6,975 nucleotides of DNA. It comes from Desulfocapsa sp. GTDB lineage: Bacteria; Desulfobacterota; Desulfobulbia; Desulfobulbales; Desulfocapsaceae. Shown here in pieces: positions 1 through 6,068 of the stretch. How positions within the stretch are numbered: position 1 is the first letter of the stretch; the number at the start of each line of letters is the position of its first letter. The stretch covers positions 1-6,975 of the forward strand of contig DYDK01000049.1 in NCBI GenBank assembly GCA_020717935.1. The letters run 5' to 3'. The notes under the pieces were generated by a model that saw only the letters and a list, made by a program, of their open reading frames with translations, did no database searches and was not told the DNA's origin. Position numbers and translations under genes: made by a program.

Positions 1-129
1 TCTCATGTCGTTTTATATCCCGAAGATTTTGATAGTAGAAGGAAAAATGCTCCAGTTCAAGCCTTAACTTATACCATAAAATACAATAAGTTCAAAGATA
101 TAACTAAAAAACAAGATTCTTTGATTTAG
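1..129 (+). CDS. Possible C-terminal fragment of an unknown protein, cut by the window edge
   Basis: Frame 1 of the plus strand is open from the first base to a TAG at 127-129 and gives 42 residues. They begin SHVVLYPEDFDSRRK and end KDITKKQDSLI. The composition is that of a plausible soluble, Lys-rich protein tail, and I do not recognise a family. The stretch is AT-rich (14 G+C in bases 61-120), unlike the genes to the right. The frame would converge on the DUF1566 gene, leaving 27 bases between the two stop codons. No terminator hairpin is visible in that gap. An open frame of this length can arise by chance, and a second plus frame is open for about half of it. The call rests on lack of stops, plausible composition and position, and needs the neighbouring sequence. 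Confidence 0.35.
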   Translation, partial: SHVVLYPEDFDSRRKNAPVQALTYTIKYNKFKDITKKQDSLI

Positions 130-156
130 CTAAAATGACATGGACTCGGTAAATCT

Positions 157-690
157 TCAAACGGAAATGTTTCTATAACCATATGGAACATCAAAGATTA
201 TTTGTTTCCGTTCAAACACTAAATAGGAAAGATTCGACCAGTAAAAAGAGGTCTGGCACTTAAAAGCGGGATCAATGGCCGGATAGGCCCGACCATAATC
301 CACAATAGATTCCAGTTCAAATTTTCCCGGAAGCCGCCAATCATTATAACCGGCTAAATCAAGCTTCTCGCAATAATCAATGGCCTCCTGCCAAGGCCGA
401 CCGATGCCATCATCGGTTTTCATCCACATCCGTCCACTCTTCTGATCGGTAATGGTGAGATCATCATTGTCCTTAAAAACCGTTGTCACCCCATGATACT
501 GGGCATCCTGGCCATAGAGAGGCTGACCGGCCTGTGGGCAGGAAATTTCTTTCCCGTACTGATCGTAACAAAAACTCTGGCCAGTGTCCGGCAAGGGTTT
601 CCAGTCTGCAGCATGAACCGAAATGGGCAATACCGCCAGAAGACATCCAAACGAGAGTAGAGACGAGAACCCGGCGTTTTTATTTTTCAT
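157..690 (-). CDS. Secreted DUF1566 (Lcl C-terminal-like) domain protein, apparently C-terminally truncated
   Basis: The 177-residue product starts at the ATG at 690, which has GGAG 8 bases upstream. An in-frame start 14 codons earlier would put charged residues ahead of the signal peptide and is less likely. Residues 1-27 form a Sec signal peptide: MKNKN, a hydrophobic core, then cleavage after VHA. Residues 34-65 carry a cysteine-containing segment (PDTGQ, CYD, CP, YGQDAQY) often seen before DUF1566 domains. The DUF1566 domain begins near residue 72. It shows the TDQKSGRMW strand, WQEAIDYCEKLDLAGYNDWRLP (residues 100-121) and a YWS motif. The family normally continues through a Gly/Asn-rich strand to an end resembling YVRCVR. 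Here the frame stops soon after FDVPYG, so roughly 15-20 residues appear to be missing. The function of such proteins is poorly known; an exported or surface role is inferred from the signal peptide. It lies 181 bases downstream of trpE and is probably a separate unit. Confidence 0.8.
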   Translation of the reverse strand: MKNKNAGFSSLLSFGCLLAVLPISVHAADWKPLPDTGQSFCYDQYGKEISCPQAGQPLYGQDAQYHGVTTVFKDNDDLTITDQKSGRMWMKTDDGIGRPWQEAIDYCEKLDLAGYNDWRLPGKFELESIVDYGRAYPAIDPAFKCQTSFYWSNLSYLVFERKQIIFDVPYGYRNISV

Positions 691-726
691 ATGAGAGTCT
701 CCGAGGGCCGGTAAGTCTTCTGCCAC

Positions 727-747
727 CTGCAATCTGCAATCTGCAAT
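727..747. repeat. Three tandem copies of a 7-bp unit (CTGCAAT)
   Basis: CTGCAAT occurs three times in perfect tandem, followed by one more C. It lies in the upstream region of the DUF1566 gene, 37 bases or more before its ATG. It may be a simple slippage tract. No protein binding role can be read from it. Confidence 0.85.
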
Positions 748-776
748 CCAAATAATCTCAAAAAAAGGAAGTGTAA

Positions 777-863
777 CTAAATAACGGACATTACCTTCAG
801 GGATCGCCGCACTACAAAAAAAACAAAAAGTTTGGCGGCTTCGTAGTCAAAAGACTTTTCCAT
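777..863 (-). other. Doubtful 28-codon ORF directly after trpE
   Basis: An ATG at 863 lies 8 bases after the trpE stop, behind a weak GAGG. It opens 28 codons (MEKSFDYEAAKLFVFF then VVRRSLKVMSVI) ending in TAG. The middle is encoded by a T-rich run, which explains the Phe/Val-rich stretch. I recognise no family, and it is not a trpG start. It could be a chance frame, the remnant of a deleted downstream gene, or part of an intergenic repeat: GCCGC and GCGGC lie either side of the T tract. No clear terminator for trpE is visible in the rest of this gap. Confidence 0.15.
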
Positions 864-871
864 AACGGCCT

Positions 872-2380
872 CTAAAACCCCTTTTCCGCCAGTTCCAAGG
901 CCCGCCGTAATCCCATAGATTTGTTGACAGTTTCTTCAAACTCCTTTTCGGGATCAGAATCATAGACAATTCCAGCCCCGGCCTGCACCCATACATCGTG
1001 ATCCTGCATGACAAAGGTGCGAATAGTAATGCAGAAATCCATGTTGCCGGAAAATCCAAAATACCCGACTGCTCCGGCATACGGCCCTCGTCTTTCTGGC
1101 TCCAGCTCTTCAATGATTTCCATGGCCCGAATTTTAGGCGCTCCGCTCACGGTACCGGCGGGGAAACAGGCCTCCATCACATCAAATTGATCCTTCCCCT
1201 CAGCAATTAATCCATGAACACCCGAAACCAGATGCATGACATGACTATATTTTTCAATGGTCAGCAGCTCCCTGACCTCAACACTGCCGTCTCGTGCAAT
1301 CCGTCCCACATCATTGCGGCCCAAATCAACAAGCATCAGGTGCTCGGCCCGCTCCTTGGGGTCAGCAAGGAGCTCTCTTTGTAAAGCCTCATCTTCCTCG
1401 GGAGTTATCCCCCTTTTTCTGGTGCCAGCAATGGGTCGCAACTCAATTTTATCCCCATCTTTGCGAACCAAAATCTCAGGAGAAGAACCAATCTGAATCA
1501 CATTGTCAAGCTGAAGAAAAAAGAGATAAGGACTGGGATTGATATGCCGCAAGGCCCGATACAGGGTCAGCGGATCCAGTTCAGTGTGCGTGTGAAATCG
1601 TTGCGATAAAACCACCTGAATAATATCACCGGCCCGAATATACTCACGGGCCTTCTCAACCATTTCCTTAAACTGCTGAGGCTCCATGTTCGAGCTGAAC
1701 TGATGTGAGACCTTGCTCCCTTTGATATTGGCAGCCAGATACGATACCGGCACCGGAGAACGCAAACGATCCACAATCAGGTCAATCTGGCAGGTAGCAT
1801 TATGATAGGCCGCACGACCATCTTCACCATCTGTAAGTCGCACCCAACAGACCACGGTCACGGTTTGCCGAAAGCTATCATGCACCAGCACCATCCTTGG
1901 CACCATGAATGATGAATCGGGAAAATTCAGCGACGGTTTTTCATCGGGCAGCTCTTCCATGAACCGGACCATGTCATAACCAAGAAATCCTACCGCTCCT
2001 CCGCAAAATCGCGGTAGGTCAGCATCCACCTCGTCGGCAGAAAAACCTGCCACCAACGCTTTTAAGACCTTAAGCGGGTTCCCTGCCTGCTGAACCTTTT
2101 CTGGTACTGAACCACCGTATGAACAGATCTCTATCTGCTCACCCCGAGAGGAAAAGGTCACCAGGGGATCAAAGCCAATAAAGGAATACCGTCCCCATTT
2201 TTCTCCACCCTCCATACTCTCAAAAAGAAAGGCGTGACTCTGTCCATCTGCCACCTTGGCAAAAAGGGTCAGGGGGGTATCGAAATCAGTGATTATTTTC
2301 CGATACACTGGAACAAGCCCAACCTGATCTTTTAATTTCTGAAAGGTCGCAAGATCGGGAAAATGAGTGTGCTCTGACAT
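872..2380 (-). CDS. trpE: Anthranilate synthase component I (TrpE)
   Basis: TrpE uses chorismate and ammonia to make anthranilate, the first committed step of tryptophan synthesis, in the cytoplasm, normally with the glutaminase subunit TrpG. The protein has 502 residues, a normal length. The N-terminal domain carries the tryptophan-site region LFES (residues 52-55) followed by GRYSFIG. The chorismate-binding domain follows, with IQVVLSQRF (254-262), NPSPYLFF (281-288), SSPEILVR (299-306), [10 protein letters not shown] (315-324), DLGRND (352-357), [11 protein letters not shown] (406-416) and [14 protein letters not shown] (467-480). These fit TrpE; PabB is the main alternative and is less likely given the N-terminal LFES region. 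I chose the ATG at 2380 over a TTG four codons upstream because [12 protein letters not shown] resembles usual family starts. Neither has a good Shine-Dalgarno sequence. No trpG or other trp gene is adjacent. It lies behind the rpsT terminator and should have its own promoter. Confidence 0.95.
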   Translation of the reverse strand: MSEHTHFPDLATFQKLKDQVGLVPVYRKIITDFDTPLTLFAKVADGQSHAFLFESMEGGEKWGRYSFIGFDPLVTFSSRGEQIEICSYGGSVPEKVQQAGNPLKVLKALVAGFSADEVDADLPRFCGGAVGFLGYDMVRFMEELPDEKPSLNFPDSSFMVPRMVLVHDSFRQTVTVVCWVRLTDGEDGRAAYHNATCQIDLIVDRLRSPVPVSYLAANIKGSKVSHQFSSNMEPQQFKEMVEKAREYIRAGDIIQVVLSQRFHTHTELDPLTLYRALRHINPSPYLFFLQLDNVIQIGSSPEILVRKDGDKIELRPIAGTRKRGITPEEDEALQRELLADPKERAEHLMLVDLGRNDVGRIARDGSVEVRELLTIEKYSHVMHLVSGVHGLIAEGKDQFDVMEACFPAGTVSGAPKIRAMEIIEELEPERRGPYAGAVGYFGFSGNMDFCITIRTFVMQDHDVWVQAGAGIVYDSDPEKEFEETVNKSMGLRRALELAEKGF

Positions 2381-2570
2381 GCTGATAAACAAAGGAAAAA
2401 GTTAAATGAGAGGACAGCTGACTCAGATAATCGTATTGAGGAATTGTCTTCATGACGGAATCAGCCTTGACGGCGGACCTCATGGGTGCGTAACGGCAGC
2501 CTCAGTCAGTACCTGTTTTCGATTTTTATTTGTTGACAATACCACGAATCCCTTTACAGGGAAACAGCAT
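2381..2570 (-). promoter_or_regulatory. trpE: trpE upstream region with possible alternative RNA pairings
   Basis: This 190-base gap lies between the rpsT terminator and trpE, so it should contain the trpE promoter and leader. I see no good -35/-10 pair; TTGTCA at about 2533-2538 is the nearest -35-like match and lacks a good partner. In the transcript, GAGTCAGC (2417-2424) can pair with GCTGATTC (2458-2465), using one G-U pair. Part of it can instead pair with CTGACT (2504-2509). Such alternatives resemble an attenuator, but there is no leader peptide with Trp codons and no hairpin followed directly by a T run. A small hairpin TCCCT/AGGGA sits at 2549-2562. Confidence 0.2.
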
Positions 2571-2606
2571 AAAAAAAAGGCCATGAAATCAAATGATCCC
2601 ATGGCC
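2571..2606 (-). terminator. rpsT: Intrinsic terminator of rpsT
   Basis: Read on the minus strand, GGCCATG (2606-2600) pairs perfectly with CATGGCC (2585-2579). The inner part can extend the stem by two G-U pairs and ATC/GAT, leaving a four-base loop. The stem is followed at once by eight T residues (2578-2571). It begins 53 bases after the rpsT stop codon and is a textbook Rho-independent terminator that separates rpsT from trpE. Confidence 0.9.
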
Positions 2607-2659
2607 TCACAACACCTTTTCCGGCCACAATCCTGCCTCCGGAAAGCAACCACACTCCC

Positions 2660-2929
2660 TTATGCGGCCTGCATACCATTAACCCGAATGGTCAGACGGG
2701 AAACCTTCCGTGAGGCATTCTTTTTATGGATAGTCCCCTTGGCCCCAGTTTTAGCGATAACCGGAATAGCAGCCTTCAATGCCACTTGGGCCTGCTCAAT
2801 GGAACCAGCGGCAATGGCCTCTTCCACCTGGCGGATGGAATTTTTCATTCGTGATTTGATAGCCCGGTTACGCATGCGTTGAACGGTTGCCTGACGGTTT
2901 CTTTTTTCTGCAGATTTATGATTAGCCAC
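2660..2929 (-). CDS. rpsT: 30S ribosomal protein S20
   Basis: S20 is a primary-binding protein of the 30S subunit that contacts the 16S rRNA. The 89-residue product has the usual length, the canonical MANHKSAEKRNRQ start, and the family pattern of Lys/Arg-rich helices (RNRAIKSRMKNSIRQ, then GTIHKKNASRKVSRL near the C-terminus). The start codon is GTG, fixed by the conserved N-terminus and by AGGAGGAG just upstream. E. coli rpsT also uses a non-ATG start (TTG), and its S20 synthesis is autogenously controlled. Whether the GTG here has a similar role is inference. The gene is monocistronic as far as can be seen: a candidate promoter lies at 3040-3068 and a strong terminator at 2571-2606. Confidence 0.98.
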   Translation of the reverse strand: MANHKSAEKRNRQATVQRMRNRAIKSRMKNSIRQVEEAIAAGSIEQAQVALKAAIPVIAKTGAKGTIHKKNASRKVSRLTIRVNGMQAA

Positions 2930-2932
2930 AAA

Positions 2933-2940
2933 CTCCTCCT
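2933..2940 (-). promoter_or_regulatory. rpsT: Strong ribosome binding site of rpsT
   Basis: AGGAGGAG on the minus strand places a full AGGAGG 5 bases before the GTG start. This strong match supports the non-ATG start and fits high expression of a ribosomal protein. Confidence 0.9.
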
Positions 2941-3039
2941 AAAATAATCTTACTCACAAAGCACTTTCAATAATTCACCATTCAAAAAGAGTGATAAAAA
3001 GGCCTCTTGACCCAAGAATTCCCCTTTACACATTTTCGT

Positions 3040-3068
3040 TTTCTAATACACCACGCCAATAAAGTCAA
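3040..3068 (-). promoter_or_regulatory. rpsT: Candidate sigma-70 promoter of rpsT
   Basis: On the minus strand TTGACT (3068-3063) is followed after 17 bases by TAGAAA (3045-3040), a 5/6 match at -35 and a 4/6 match at -10. It lies downstream of the zinc-ribbon/PilZ gene and would give a leader of roughly 100 bases. TATTAG, with a 14-base spacer, is a less likely -10. The leader includes a small TCTTG/CAAGA hairpin followed by GGCCTTTTT, too weak to call a terminator. Confidence 0.5.
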
Positions 3069-3107
3069 TAATTTTCTCTCCAAAAACAACTCCTCCGGCA
3101 CCACGAA

Positions 3108-3530
3108 TCATACCACTATCTTCTTTGCTCCGATGCGTTGCCCTCTGACACTTTGCACCTCAAAACGACTATTCCCCAAAAGATTCGCATTCCAACTGCA
3201 TCTGAACCTGACCTCATGTCCCGGCGAAAGAATATGGGCTCGCGCAATGCCAATGGGGATATCAAAGCCAACTCCAGTCTCCGAAATATCATTCAACGAG
3301 ATTTCATACTCTACCCCATTATTGGTTACCATAATAATTTTTCCGCTCTGCTGCTCTCGAGAGCGAATACGGCGATTCAGCCGACATTTGGTCACCTCAC
3401 CGCACTTATAACAACGAGTGCTGACTTGCCGCAAATCACGAGGAACAAACATTGTTTTCTTGGTTCCACAGGACGGACACTTAAAAAAAATCCGGTTTTC
3501 GGTTACCTGATAATCTTTTGTTATTCCCAT
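3108..3530 (-). CDS. PilZ domain protein with N-terminal zinc ribbon
   Basis: The 140-residue cytoplasmic protein has two parts. Residues 18-43 hold a CPSC pair (C18, C21) and a CYKC pair (C40, C43), the four ligands expected of a small zinc ribbon. Residues 50-140 form a PilZ domain. Its RxxxR motif is R54-I-R-S-R58, and its second motif is D81-I-S-E-T-G86 followed by VGF. These are the cyclic-di-GMP binding signatures of the family, so ligand binding is likely to be intact. The target process cannot be read from the sequence; PilZ proteins often affect motility, exopolysaccharide or transcription. The ATG at 3530 has AGGAG 7 bases upstream. That Shine-Dalgarno sequence abuts the end of a mobile element (3543-3732), which separates this gene from the U32 gene. 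No clear terminator follows. Confidence 0.85.
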   Translation of the reverse strand: MGITKDYQVTENRIFFKCPSCGTKKTMFVPRDLRQVSTRCYKCGEVTKCRLNRRIRSREQQSGKIIMVTNNGVEYEISLNDISETGVGFDIPIGIARAHILSPGHEVRFRCSWNANLLGNSRFEVQSVRGQRIGAKKIVV

Positions 3531-3544
3531 TGAGTTTCTCCTTA

Positions 3545-3592
3545 GGGCCTATCCACAAATAAGTTGGACACGATTGCGATTAGATTTGGTTG
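3545..3592 (+). repeat. Left terminal inverted repeat of the MITE
   Basis: This 48-bp arm starts GGGCCTATCCACAAATAA and ends TTAGATTTGGTTG. It matches the reverse complement of 3683-3730 at 42 positions. Confidence 0.9.
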
Positions 3593-3682
3593 CGGCGATT
3601 GCACAGGAAAGATACGCGAACTTGCGAAACTCCGAAACCGCAATCGTCGTTCTGTTACGATGAAGATTTTGTGATTGAGCCA

Positions 3683-3730
3683 CAACCAAATCTAAGCGCA
3701 ATCCTGTCCATGTTATTTGGGGACAGGCCC
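3683..3730 (-). repeat. Right terminal inverted repeat of the MITE
   Basis: Read on the minus strand this arm starts GGGCCTGTCCCCAAATAA and ends TTAGATTTGGTTG. It differs from the left arm at six positions, counted from the outer end: 7, 11, 19, 20, 27 and 35. Confidence 0.9.
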
Positions 3731-3772
3731 TAACAACAAACAACAGGTAAAAGGCAAATGGTTTCACCGATC

Positions 3773-6058
3773 CTATTCCAATTCACCCAGATAGTTAAAC
3801 GAAGGCAGCTTGGACACTCGGCTCACATTACTCAATCGTTCGGCCAGGGCCAGCATATCATGAGGGCTTGTGGGCAGATGACTGAGATCAACCACCACGA
3901 AATCAAGGCCCATGTCCCGCAATTCTCCGAGATAGGGAAGCAGTGAGAAGGGACGGCAGGGCACGGTTTTGACCAGTCCATCTTTCTTGTGCATGGTAAA
4001 GGCCTCGCCTTTAGGGCTGGTCAGCATGCGATCATACTGAAAATGACGGGCGGCAACCCGGGCGGTAAACAAGGGCGGCGCCCCATAGACCGTCATCCCT
4101 TTTCGTATCTGCTGCCCATTGGCCCGGCTGGATTTGAGCACGGCGGCAAGCAGGGTACGATCAGCCTCGATGGAAAGCTGAGCCGCCTCCGCTCCCAGAT
4201 GCCGGACAGCAGCCAGGGCCTGACTATTCATAACGCTCACGGTATAATCGCAGGACAGATGTACGCGTTCCCCTTGAAACAGCCAGGCCTGACTGATATG
4301 ACCAAGCTGAAAACTCTTGAAACCAGAACGAATGAGCAGTGAGAGCTGCTTTTGCAACGGGGCCAACTCGGACTCAAAGAGCAGAGGGGGCAGACACCAG
4401 GTGAGATTGCGAACGCCTTGCCCCAAAGATCGTTTCAACTGTCCAGCCTGACTGACACTGTTTTTGTCAAGGGGAAGGAGAAAGCGATCAGGGGTAAAGG
4501 GCAAAGTACCCTGCAAAAGCTTGATAGAATCGGTCCTCAGCCACCACTCCAGAGGAAGCTTCACCTTCACGGGCCCAGGTTTTCTCTGGCCAGTCCGCAT
4601 CCGGCCATCGCCTTTTCCCTTCTGGGACAAAGGGAGAAGAGCTGCCGATTTTTCTTCGGTCAGACACACTTCCCGACACACAGCAGCAATCCGGCTCCTT
4701 TGCGAACTTTGGGCTCTGGCCACCACCTCCAGCATTTTCTGTCGCGAGGGGAGTCCAAAGGCCTCGTCACTCATCTGGGGCTGATTACGGACATCCACCT
4801 TATACACGACAATCTTGTGTCTTGCAGAGGACACCAGCTCAGCTGGCAAATTGATATGAACGATGTCACCGATCACTGCCAGCGTGACTTTCTCCCGTCC
4901 CTTGAACATCTCAGCCAAGGAAAAACTGTGCCGCTCACCACTGACCTCTTCGTGCAGGCGTAAACGGTCGCTGACCTCCAGCCCTTCTTTCAAAGTCAGA
5001 CTTCCATACAGACCATTTTTTCTTGCCTGCACGGACTCCAATTGCCCTAAATGGAGTCCGGCATTTCCAGAATGATACGGCGTAATCGCCTCCAGAGGTT
5101 GCGGCGTCAGAAAATATCCCGGGCCAACCTTACGGCTCATGGCCTGTGCGGTCAAAGCCTGTGCCTTTTTCAAAACAACAGGAAAATCTGCGGCATCGGC
5201 ATCCATAACCATCCGATAAGCCTGGACAACGAGCGACACATAATGGGCCGTTCGCAGTCGGCCTTCAATTTTTAGGGAGGCAACCCCGGCCTCGGCCAGT
5301 AAAGGGACAGCCTCAAGACCACCCAGATCATTCATAGAGAAGAGATAACTGCCCTTGTCGCTTGTATGCCCCCTGCTTTCAGATACTTCCTGACGACCAC
5401 TCCCTCGGGCGCTGCCAGCCTTGCCGCCCCTCGCTCCCCCCTTGCTTCCCCCTTTGGTCTCCCAGGTATATTGTCGGCGGCAGGGCTGAACACAGCGGCC
5501 TCGGAGGCCACTCTTGCCCCCAAGAAAGGAAGAGAATAGACACAGGCCCGAATAGGAAAAACACATGGCCCCGTGAATAAAGACCTCAATTTCGATGTCA
5601 CTCTTTTTACAGATGACACCAATCTCTTTAATGGTCAGTTCTCGTGCAAGCACCACTCGCTCAAGACCCATACTGGCAAAGGCGCCCACCGCTGCCGAAT
5701 TGGTAGCGGCCATCAATGTGGAGGCGTGCAGAGGAAGGCTGGGGAAATAATCCCGGACTACTTTGATGATACCCAGATCCTGAACAATAAGGGCATCCGG
5801 CTGCAACTCGGCAAGAATAGCCAGAGTCTCAATCACCTGAGGGAGATCCTGTTCCCGCACCAGACTATTCGCCGCCAGGTAGAGTTTGAGACCATGCTCC
5901 CGACAATAGTGGATCATAGCGGCAATCTCGTCTAAACGAAGATCTCGGGCCAGATTTCTGGCATTAAAAGCAGGGGCGCCAACGAAAACCGCATCGGCGC
6001 CAGCCTGAACAGCGGCCCGAAAGGACTCCATATTGCCGGCAGGGGCAAGCAGTTCCAT
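3773..6058 (-). CDS. Large U32 peptidase-family protein (RlhA/YdcP-like), possible Fe-S hydroxylase
   Basis: The 761-residue protein opens with the typical U32 start MELLAPAGNMESFRAAVQAGADAVFVG. The family signature EVFIHGAMCFSYSGLC lies at residues 158-173. Four cysteines, C166-x6-C173-x15-C189-x3-C193, match the arrangement that in U32 relatives such as RlhA, TrhP and UbiU/UbiV is linked to an iron-sulfur cluster and hydroxylation of RNA or quinone precursors. Despite the family name, protease activity is doubtful. Residues 199-235 are a Gly/Lys/Ser/Arg-rich low-complexity insertion. After SLKIEGR (261-267) comes a DUF3656-like region (HSGNAGLHLG, 329-338), a basic linker near 465-500, and a second half rich in alpha/beta segments. 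E. coli RlhA is shorter (about 650 residues). I chose the ATG at 6058 because family homology begins there and GAGGGG lies just upstream. The frame stays open further upstream, but that part lies inside pyrR. Only 10 bases separate it from pyrR, so cotranscription is likely. The substrate is unknown. Confidence 0.85.
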   Translation of the reverse strand: MELLAPAGNMESFRAAVQAGADAVFVGAPAFNARNLARDLRLDEIAAMIHYCREHGLKLYLAANSLVREQDLPQVIETLAILAELQPDALIVQDLGIIKVVRDYFPSLPLHASTLMAATNSAAVGAFASMGLERVVLARELTIKEIGVICKKSDIEIEVFIHGAMCFSYSGLCLFSSFLGGKSGLRGRCVQPCRRQYTWETKGGSKGGARGGKAGSARGSGRQEVSESRGHTSDKGSYLFSMNDLGGLEAVPLLAEAGVASLKIEGRLRTAHYVSLVVQAYRMVMDADAADFPVVLKKAQALTAQAMSRKVGPGYFLTPQPLEAITPYHSGNAGLHLGQLESVQARKNGLYGSLTLKEGLEVSDRLRLHEEVSGERHSFSLAEMFKGREKVTLAVIGDIVHINLPAELVSSARHKIVVYKVDVRNQPQMSDEAFGLPSRQKMLEVVARAQSSQRSRIAAVCREVCLTEEKSAALLPLSQKGKGDGRMRTGQRKPGPVKVKLPLEWWLRTDSIKLLQGTLPFTPDRFLLPLDKNSVSQAGQLKRSLGQGVRNLTWCLPPLLFESELAPLQKQLSLLIRSGFKSFQLGHISQAWLFQGERVHLSCDYTVSVMNSQALAAVRHLGAEAAQLSIEADRTLLAAVLKSSRANGQQIRKGMTVYGAPPLFTARVAARHFQYDRMLTSPKGEAFTMHKKDGLVKTVPCRPFSLLPYLGELRDMGLDFVVVDLSHLPTSPHDMLALAERLSNVSRVSKLPSFNYLGELE

Positions 6059-6068
6059 CCAACCCCCC

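Larger units (their letters stand above)
3543..3732. mobile_element. MITE-like element with 48-bp inverted repeats, flanked by TA
   Basis: Bases 3545-3730 (186 bp) begin GGGCCT and end AGGCCC. The two ends form an imperfect inverted repeat of 48 bp with 42 matching positions. The element is flanked on both sides by TA (3543-3544 and 3731-3732), as expected for a target duplication of the Tc1/mariner/IS630 type. The 90-base centre holds no credible gene; a 72-codon frame crossing it is an artefact of the hairpin. This is the form of a non-autonomous miniature element mobilised in trans. The assignment to IS630 rests only on the TA flanks and is tentative. As RNA it would form a long hairpin, so it could also affect transcript stability. 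A single copy in view does not prove mobility. Confidence 0.75.

Noticed and set aside
691..732. 14-residue N-terminal extension of the DUF1566 protein
   Set aside because: It would bury the signal peptide behind acidic residues, while the ATG at 690 has GGAG at a proper distance.
2381..2392. TTG start for trpE four codons upstream
   Set aside because: It has no Shine-Dalgarno sequence, and the ATG at 2380 gives a more typical N-terminus.
2286..2483. 65-codon minus-strand ORF overlapping the trpE start, considered as a trp leader peptide
   Set aside because: Its only Trp codon lies far inside trpE, there are no tandem Trp codons, and it runs about 100 bases into trpE in another frame.
2406..2882. 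158-codon plus-strand ORF opposite rpsT
   Set aside because: It runs through the rpsT terminator and coding region in antisense and shows no recognisable protein.
3549..3767. 72-codon minus-strand ORF across the MITE
   Set aside because: It is created by the inverted-repeat sequence, has no family resemblance and no transposase features.
4352..4963. 203-codon plus-strand ORF antisense to the U32 gene
   Set aside because: It is a shadow of the minus-strand gene; the composition (Gln, His, Ser and Pro rich) has no domain pattern, and the sense frame shows clear homology.
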